Part shown: one piece after another, positions 8,345-14,515 of the stretch | How the letters are laid out: each line of letters starts with the position of its first letter | Position numbering within the stretch: position 1 is the first letter of the stretch | Assembly (NCBI GenBank): GCA_003024985.2 | Contig: PXIH01S0025702.1 | Length of the DNA stretch: 14,515 nt | DNA from: Euperipatoides rowelli | Taxonomy: Eukaryota > Onychophora > Udeonychophora > Euonychophora > Peripatopsidae | Direction: 5' to 3' (one strand) | The notes under the pieces: generated by a model | What the model saw: only the letters and a program-made list of their open reading frames with translations | Database searches by the model: none | Told to the model about the DNA's origin: nothing | Made by a program: the position numbers and the translations under genes

Positions 8345-9348
8345 ATGGAGTCAGGTAAAGTGAATTACAAGGAGAATGTGGTAGCAAACTTTAGAAAATA
8401 CGCTTCACTGGTGGAGGAGACCTCAACTGTTTTTGTAGTGGTAGACAGTGATTATCAACCACAGCGTTTTCAGTTTTCCTACCTTATTGACATTTTGGAG
8501 GGGCTGAATATCCTAATGAGTTGGCGGAATTTAGTAGGCTAAATAACACTTTCTATAACTTTATAGATTTTGAGTCGACTCATGCTCTTGAAACTTTTGT
8601 GAAGGAGTTTAGTATGCTGGGTGACTTTTACGTTGTTTTCCCAAATGCAGTGCCCTCCCTAAATATAATAGATATTACCATACTATGGATGCCAATGAAG
8701 GTGGTTTGTAGGGCGATTGCTACTCTTTCTTAAAGCCTTATGGAGAGGTTTTAACTTTAAAGCCTACATTACTGAGAATTAGCGAGACTAAAAGTATTAG
8801 CACTACTCCTGTTTATCTGTCCTTTTCTTTTAATCCTGAGGCCACTGTTGATGATTTACCTTATGCCATACAATCCAGAAGTGGCTTGAGGGGCTGGTTG
8901 CAACTTAAAATGCATAAAGCTATTTGTTTTTGATGTAAGAAAAAAGATCATGCTGTGAATGTGTTTTTTTAAATGGTGTCGGCAATGCCGAGATTTTTGC
9001 ATTAAGGATCATATTTGTAAAAACTTGTTTTTACATGCCTTATTAAGAAATGTTGCTGTGCCTACAATGTCACAGTTTTTAGATTCTGGCGAAGTCGAAG
9101 TTGATATATTGACCCAGGCTATTAATACAAGTTTAATGGACTCATCGACAGTGTCTTTGCCAGCAAGGGTGCAGAGAGATGAAAAGTTTAAGCCTAAAGC
9201 CGTTCAGTTGGATAATGTGAAGAGGAGTCGAGTGGAGCTAAATGGTCATGACACAGTGCCAACCAGTAGTCCTGAGATGTTTCAGACTCAATTGATGCTG
9301 ATACGGATCACCGCTGCTAACGAGGATCAAGCTGCAGAGCATTCTTGA
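8345..9348 (+). pseudogene. LINE ORF1 (gag-like, double zinc knuckle), copy B
   Basis: This is the best-preserved ORF1, roughly 330 codons if read through its breaks. The ATG at 8345 is chosen because its N-terminus (MESGKVNYKENVVANF) aligns with copy C's start at 13491. Next come VFVVVDSDYQPQRFQF and EFSRLNNTFYNFIDF, then the RRM-like region: IDITILWMP, LKPYGEV, VYLSFSF and GLRGWLQLK. The first knuckle reads CF-stop-CKKKDH, with TGA at 8931-8933 where copy A has Arg, a change consistent with CGA to TGA. Its last Cys is lost in a T7 run (8964-8970). The second knuckle is intact: CRQCRDFCIKDHIC, or C-x2-C-x7-H-x-C. The tail is polar with basic VKRSR, perhaps for RNA binding or nuclear entry. 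Frame changes fall near 8512, 8731 and 8966. It sits about 700 bases upstream of ORF2. Confidence 0.85.
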
Positions 9349-10049
9349 ACTTTTAAGCTGCCAGATGTTTCTGGTTTTCTCAAGAAGTGGATGGATCTTT
9401 GGTCAAGGATGGATGGGATACCTATGGTTACCAAGGGATTTTTTGGCATGTTTTAATGTTTTTTTTACATGATATGGTCATGGTGTTGTATGGAAGGAAA
9501 CTTTTTTTCCCTTTTGGACAAGTTGTAGGGTGGGTTTATTTTGCTTCAGTTTAGTGATGGGGCCCCTACTTGTTATCAGTTAATAATGGATATTTGTGTC
9601 ACCAGTGGTGGATTTGCCTTATGGGTAAGTGATCTTGTATTGCATAATTTATGTTATTGGGCTATTGTGTTTTTGATTGTTATTGGGGACAGGCTTATTT
9701 TTGTTTTATTTCTATTATGGTTTTACTATAATTAATGTTCTTAAGTTTACTGTAGGGTGGATAAGATGGGTGTGTTTTTTTCAGGGTGGTAAGTATTTAT
9801 GTTTAGGGCCTATGACTATCATGGGGGGAGGCTGATGTTATGGATGGAGGGTGGTTTGTTTTGGTCAGTCCTTGTGGGTAGGTGGGTTNAAGAACATGTG
9901 TGTGTGTGTCATGTCTGTTTTTTATGTTTTTAGTGGGCAATTCATGATGTTAGTTATCACGTTATTTACGCTTTTCTTTTCTTATGCTTATGTGTTATGC
10001 TTTGCTATTTTTTGTTTTCATTTTTTTCTAACACATGAATTGTGGTATT
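9349..10049 (+). other. Inter-ORF region of copy B (T/G-rich)
   Basis: About 700 bases between ORF1 and ORF2 with marked T and G richness on the plus strand and very few C residues. The open stretches at 9541-9735 and 9851-10063 encode only hydrophobic low-complexity peptides, as expected from T-rich DNA, and have no motif. A short TG repeat lies at about 9898-9909. Copy A has a region of the same length and composition, so this is part of the element. How ORF2 would be translated across such a gap is unknown. Confidence 0.55.
9898..9909. repeat. Short (TG)n microsatellite
   Basis: Six TG units within the T/G-rich inter-ORF region of copy B, next to an ambiguous base at 9889. It is unremarkable on its own. 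Confidence 0.7.
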
Positions 10050-13000
10050 ATGGCTGCCTTTGACTCTTCTTTGCAGTTCCTGCAACTTAATGTGCAGGGA
10101 TTAAATAGTTACCAAAAAAAAGATTATTGTTTAAGTTTTTGTTGAGATCTCACATTAACATTGTCTTTTTTCAAGAGACCAAGATAAAAAAAAAATTATA
10201 TGTGCTCCATTTAAGATGTATGAGAGTCAATTTGTGGTATATCAAGGGTCTTCCTGTTTTTCTAGAAGAGGAGTTGCCATATTGGTCGATAAAGCCTTAG
10301 GTGACAATGGTATTAGGATTATCAAGGCCACTGATCAATATATAATGCTTGAGCTTCTTATGTTGGGATCCAAATTTGTGTTGATAAATTACTATGCGCC
10401 TAATGACATTGGGATAAACAGGTTTTTGATTAAGGAAATATCCCAGATACCCGATAATGCATTGTTTCTGGTTGGGGGGGGGGAGAGGGGGGGATTTCAA
10501 CGTTAAGAGTATAGCTCTTTTGCCAGAGTTTGAACGTTTTGCTAAAGCGGATCTTTTGAAGGATACGGCTAGCATTAAGAATATGGATCATATTCCCACA
10601 CATTATGCTAAAGTTTCAATAGGCTGGACTATCCTTTTTTAGGGCCCAAATTCTAAAACTTAATGCATATAATGTAATACCTTTGACCTTCTCCGATCAT
10701 GGGGCAATAGTGGTAGAGTTTTTTTAAAGGTAACATACGGGGCACAACCTTATATGTCGCTGATCAGAGGCACACCTTTATGCATTCTGCGTTTAAATTC
10801 AATATTTTAAATTTGTCAGGTGTTTACTCTTTTGCTTATCAGCTTTTTTCTTTGGAGTCTGATGACTATATGCCTTGGTATTTTTTAAGGAGCGTCTGAC
10901 TAGCTATTTTTTAGTCACATCTTGTAATTTTAAGAGAAATTTAAATCTTAATATTTTTCAGTTACAACATTATATTCAGGATATGAAAAATATCCAAAAT
11001 GTTACTATTCCTTTTTACTTGAAGTGTAAGCAGAAGTTATCCTCTTTGTTGGAAGAGAGGAATACGATTAATCAAATTGTTTTTAAAACGAAAATGATAG
11101 CTCCTTCTGATCAGATGGCTTATTTATCTTCTTTGAAGATCTTTAATAAGCCTCGCTCTGCTAAGATTTCATTGATCCGACAGGGTGATCAATGGTGTTC
11201 AGGCGATAGATTAATTCAGGTGCTGCTGGAGTACATTTTTGCCATCTATGATGATCATTTGAATATTAGTGCAATTGCAGAGGATGCTTATATTTTTTAG
11301 ATTGATGCTCAAGTGAATTTGTACAATTTTTTTATTGATGATAAGCTGATCTGAAATACAGTGGAGCTAGTTAATAAGCCGAGTGCCCCCGGGCCCGATT
11401 TGATTACATATCAATTGTTTAAGTTATTGGAGCACATAATTGTAGTAGATTATTTAATTTGTTTATTACTGTGCCCTTTTATTACCTGCCTTTGGTGAGC
11501 TCATATATGTTTTTTTTCCCCAAGAGGGGTATGAATAATCAGGTTGCCGATGGTTTGGATAATTATAGACCCATTAATATCCAAAATTTTGAGTCGAAGG
11601 TATATGCCAGAATTTTAAACAATATTTTATATGATTTTTTGCAAAACTTATTGTCAGTATTTCAGTTTTCTGTTAAGGGACGGAATATACATAATGCCAT
11701 TTTTTGATCCAACAGGTGGTTTTTTTTATTAAACAAAATAATATGAAAAATGCGGTTATCTTCTTTCTTGACATTACCAAGGCCTTTGACCATGTTAGTC
11801 ATAGCTATTTGGCCTCATGTATTGTATGTTTATTTGGACGCTCTAATCTTGCGAGGGGGCTCATTAATTACATCACTAATAAGCATGTTTACCTCAAGCA
11901 TAATGGTGCCTTATATGACACAATAGTGTTGAGGAGGATCACGCAGGGATCCCCATTGTGTGCAAATTTATTAGCTATTTATTATTTATTTAGATGACTT
12001 TATTAATAGGTTGAATGCTTCACAATTGGGTTTATGTTTTGTCAATAGAGATCTTATGATTACTGCCTTTAGTTATGTCGATGAGGTTACCATTGTTTTG
12101 GAGGATGAGAGCTCTTTACCGTTTATTTTTGGTGTGATTGATGACTGCTCTTGCTTGACTGGATCACAGGTCAACCCCAATAAAACGCTCATATGGCAAC
12201 CTTTTTTGAATCTTATGCTTAAGCCCTATGCTCATGTGAGGCCTACCAAAATATTGAGTTTGCCCCTTCCGTTCCATGGTCAGTTGTTGAGATGGAGTGT
12301 TCAGAGGAACCTTTTTGAGCAGTTCCAGGCTATGAGTGATAAGGTCAGGGTAGGTATTTGTTGATAAAGACAAGAGTATCGCTTATTAATACCTATTTGT
12401 TTCCTAAAATAGGCTTTTTCATACCACATGTGAGCTTCACTAAAGCTTTCATCAAGCAGGTATATGTAATATGTAACAGAATACTGTGGCAGACGAAGCT
12501 CGTTCCTATTAGTAGGGCGAAGTTTATGTTGCCTCATAAATTTGGCGGAATGGGGCTTCATGATTTAAAAATTTTGTTCGATAAGGTACGAGCTAATGCT
12601 TGGATAGGCTATACTATTTTTTATCAGCAGGCCTTTGTTTATTTGGAGATTGAGCCGACCGATACTCCTCCTCCTTTGCTCGGCAGTCACTTTTGTTTTT
12701 GCTTGATATTGCATATCGGGATTTGATTAACAAACTTGATGTAGACACGGTGGCTAAGTTTTCTTATAAAATGAAGCATGCTTTTTACCTGAGAGATTAT
12801 CCCTCTGATCCGATTCGGTCGCTATAGAAATTTATTGATAGATATCTGTGAAGTCTTTGCATTCCGCCCAACCATATAGATTCTGTTTATAAATTGTTAT
12901 TTAATGCTAATTTTACTACTTATTTATTGGTAACTAAATAACACCTGAATGTGGAAAATAGGTGTTTGTTTTGTAATTTTGTAGATGATATGTATCATCT

Positions 13001-13275
13001 TCTGTTCAATTTTGTTTATTTTAACGAGTTAAGAGCTTTGATTTTATGTGTTTCCATGTATAAAAATTATAATATTGTTACGCTTATGTCTGTCGTTCTC
13101 CAACATAGGAGTTCTGGTTAGTTAATTTTTTTCGCTTGTTTTATTATTTGCAAGATACGCAACATGATGTATTTTGATATGAAAATGCATTCTCCCATAA
13201 GCCTCCATTCTAAATGGACGCAACTTGGGGTTTTTACTCAAGAAGATATTTATGATTATATTTTGGAATGGATAC
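10050..13275 (+). pseudogene. LINE ORF2: APE endonuclease plus reverse transcriptase (Tx1/L1-like), copy B
   Basis: This ORF2 once encoded the element's nicking and copying enzyme, about 1070 residues if read through. Endonuclease motifs in order: LNVQGLN (10086), QETK (10172), RGVAILV (10267), NYYAPN (10387), GGDFN (10487), RLDY (about 10621) and catalytic SDH (10692-10700). After a linker with KFNIL and a helix-rich part (10875-11300) come RT boxes: SAPGPD (11382), DNYRPIN (11558), FSVKGRNIHNA, FLDITKAFDHV (11764), TQGSPL (11941), YVDE (12074-12085; expected YADD) and QVNPNK. The thumb has LINTYLFPK and GGMGLHDL (12544). The C-terminus holds C-x2-C-x7-H (12963-12998), whose last Cys is replaced by Phe, then RNMMYF and the KW-x4-V-F tail. 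Start 10050 precedes the first motif by 12 codons. The frame shifts about ten times, often in homopolymers, and has at least six in-frame stops. GRNIHNA, KAFDHVSHSYL and the thumb favour Tx1/L1 over other LINE groups. Confidence 0.88.
10474..10493. repeat. G10-AGA-G7 run inside the endonuclease motif
   Basis: A near-pure G tract sits where a normal gene would have the codons for V-GGDFN. It adds about 10 bases and shifts the frame from the upstream part (to 10506) into the downstream part (from about 10487). It could form a G-quadruplex. It is either a slippage expansion or a sequencing artefact. Confidence 0.75.
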
Positions 13276-13490
13276 TAATTGTGCTATTGACTGTGTATTT
13301 AATTTATTATGTCTGTAAGTTAAATTGTTTAACTTGTATGTTGCTGACTGGTTTAATTTTGGTAGTTTTGAATGGTTTGCTGCCCAGGAAAGGTAACACA
13401 TTGAAATTACGCTATTGCGTCTTACTAACGTTGCAGTTTTAGAGCCTATTCTTTCGCAAGAAGCTACGTGTTGTATTCAATTTGGTGCTA
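13276..13490 (+). other. Copy B/C junction and ORF1 leader of copy C
   Basis: The ORF2 tail of copy B gives way to copy C's ORF1 leader here. GCAGTTTTAGAGCC (13433-13446) and the TTGTAT-TCAATTT block (13471-13484) match the leader of copy B. About 157 bases separate the ORF2 end from the leader, close to the 172 bases at the A/B junction. No A-tail is visible. A frame from 13267 encodes scattered protein-like segments (ADWFNFGSFEWFAAQE) that I cannot assign. Confidence 0.5.
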
Positions 13491-14279
13491 ATGCAGAAAT
13501 ATAAAGAAGTAAGATTTAGCTCTAATGAGCAAATAAATATATTTAATAATTTAAGCGTTATAAGTTATTGGTGCAACCTATGTTGGATGTGCTGGTTAGT
13601 GTGGATGACAATTCTAAATTATATAGACTCCTTTGGATGCTGTTATTACGTGTTTGGAACAGTTGAACATTTTAGACAATTTGATGGAATTTTCAAGACT
13701 TGATTTTCCTGTGTTTAATTACATTCTATTTGATACTGAGCTTGCTATGGAGACTTTTCATAAATGGTTTTGTGAAAGTTGGTAATAATATAGTATTTAC
13801 TAGTGCGAATGTAAGTGCGAATGTTATTGCATTTACTTTATTATGGATGCCGGTATCGGTAGTTAGAAATGAGCTTGCGGCTCTTTTGCAAGATTATGGC
13901 TCGGTTTTGGCTATTAAGCTTACAGCCATTAAGCTTAGCAATAATAAAACTTTTGAAACTTCGCCTTTGTACATTCATTTTGCTTTGAAAGACCAAATTA
14001 GTGTAGTTGATCTTCCTTACTTGGTGNTGTCTAAATTTGGCCTAAAAGGCTGGGTGCAAATTAAAAATCGAAAACTCATATGTTTTAAGTGCTTGTGAGA
14101 TTAGGAGCTGTATGTATTATTGGTGTCCAAGTTGTGCAATGCATCAACTGAAGGAACATCTCTGTAGAAAGAGTTACAAGCATGCACTGTTAAGGGAAGA
14201 TAATCACCCTAATGTTATGGAAGTTGGGCTGAAGAAGATCTCGGAAAATCTTGTGGATGCTGATGGAACTGATTTGTAG
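13491..14279 (+). pseudogene. LINE ORF1 (gag-like, double zinc knuckle), copy C
   Basis: This is the third ORF1 of the array, more diverged than A and B. The ATG at 13491 begins MQKYKEVRFSSNEQ, aligned with copy B's start. Next come LDVLVSVDDNSKLYR, CLEQLNILDNLMEFSRLD and FNYILFDTELAMETF, then the RRM-like region: IAFTLLWMPVSVV, LQDYGSVLAIK, PLYIHFALKD and GLKGWVQIK. The first knuckle starts CFKC, but a deletion of about 11 bases removes its His region. Its last Cys (in CMYYW) survives. The second knuckle is intact as CPSCAMHQLKEHLC (14124-14165), again C-x2-C-x7-H-x-C. The C-terminal tail is much shorter than in A and B, ending at TAG 14277-14279. Frame changes fall near 13564, 13629, 13785 and 14097. 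It should be followed by an inter-ORF region and ORF2 beyond the window. Confidence 0.8.
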
Positions 14280-14515
14280 CGCCATTGGCTGCTTGTTAAT
14301 TTCGAGATCCATTGAGTTTAATGGTTTTCATCCTTTTATGCTTTTTTTTATTAATTATTGATTACTACAATTACTATCTGTGAACCTTGAGTAGCGATTG
14401 ATTGACTTTTCTAGTGAGTTTATTATGGACTATAACTTTGGCAAGCTATTAACTGAATAGCTTTTGCTACATGTTGTGTATGAGCCATGTGCATCCGGAA
14501 ATATTCTTCTAGAGA
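14280..14515 (+). other. Start of inter-ORF region of copy C
   Basis: T-rich sequence after the ORF1 stop without a reading frame of note. By comparison with copies A and B it should extend another 400-500 bases before any ORF2 start. Confidence 0.45.

Larger units (their letters stand above)
8265..13275 (+). mobile_element. LINE copy B, nearly full length (Tx1/L1-like)
   Basis: The order is leader, ORF1, T/G-rich inter-ORF region, then ORF2 with endonuclease, RT and zinc-finger tail. ORF1 start to the next ORF1 start (8345 to 13491) is 5146 bases, which gives the unit length of the array. It has no A-tail or flanking direct repeat that I can see. Both ORFs are broken, so the copy is dead. 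Its relatives are copies A and C and the minus-strand insertion at 5596-5983. Confidence 0.8.
13433..14515 (+). mobile_element. LINE copy C, cut by window end
   Basis: Leader, ORF1 and the first 236 bases of an inter-ORF region, in the same orientation as copies A and B. Whether an ORF2 follows cannot be seen. Confidence 0.65.

Noticed and set aside
9541-10063. Two hydrophobic open stretches that could look like membrane proteins
   Set aside because: Phe, Leu, Val and Cys richness follows from the T/G-rich DNA, and both lie in the inter-ORF region of copy B.
12164-12561. Minus-strand open stretches opposite the RT
   Set aside because: They are shadows of the plus-strand reverse transcriptase, which has clear motifs.

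Overview
This AT-rich window looks like intergenic DNA from an invertebrate animal genome. I see no host protein-coding gene, tRNA or rRNA. Everything recognisable is the remains of retrotransposons, nearly all broken by stop codons and frameshifts. The taxon cannot be fixed from the sequence. The animal assignment rests on the LINE types and on the absence of any compact or bacterial gene layout.

Left part (1-6000). After about 1.15 kb of featureless AT-rich DNA with a small cluster of hairpins (610-756) comes the 3' half of a Jockey/CR1-type LINE reverse transcriptase on the minus strand (1277-2110). Directly beside it, on the plus strand (2214-2970), lies the endonuclease end and reverse-transcriptase fingers of a LINE. 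The two pieces are complementary in content and head away from each other, as expected for one insertion with a 5' inversion. A weak YIDD-type reverse-transcriptase remnant sits near 4583-4720. At 5596-5983 there is a clean 5'-truncated minus-strand retrocopy with an intact reading-frame end, 3' UTR, AATAAA signal, A-tail and a perfect 17-bp target-site duplication.

Right part (6355-14515). Three copies of one LINE family lie head to tail on the plus strand. Copy A (6355-8092) has a 5'-truncated ORF1, a spacer and only the last part of ORF2. Copy B (about 8265-13275) is nearly full length, with ORF1 (8345-9348), a roughly 700-base T/G-rich inter-ORF region and ORF2 (10050-13275). ORF2 holds an APE-type endonuclease, a reverse transcriptase, a thumb and a C-terminal CCH zinc-finger remnant. 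Copy C (from about 13433) has ORF1 (13491-14279) and runs off the window. ORF1 encodes a gag-like nucleic-acid-binding protein with an RRM-like region and two tandem zinc knuckles. ORF2 resembles the Tx1/L1 group. The minus-strand retrocopy at 5596-5983 carries the ORF2 tail of a related member.

In an intact element, ORF1 would coat the RNA and ORF2 would nick the target and reverse-transcribe it. None of the copies here appears functional: frameshifts (often in A, T or G runs), nonsense codons, a YVDE catalytic box and a large deletion in copy A all point to dead elements. The most interesting feature is that both A-B and B-C junctions have the same design: ORF2 tail, about 160-170 bases, then the next ORF1 leader, with no A-tail between.
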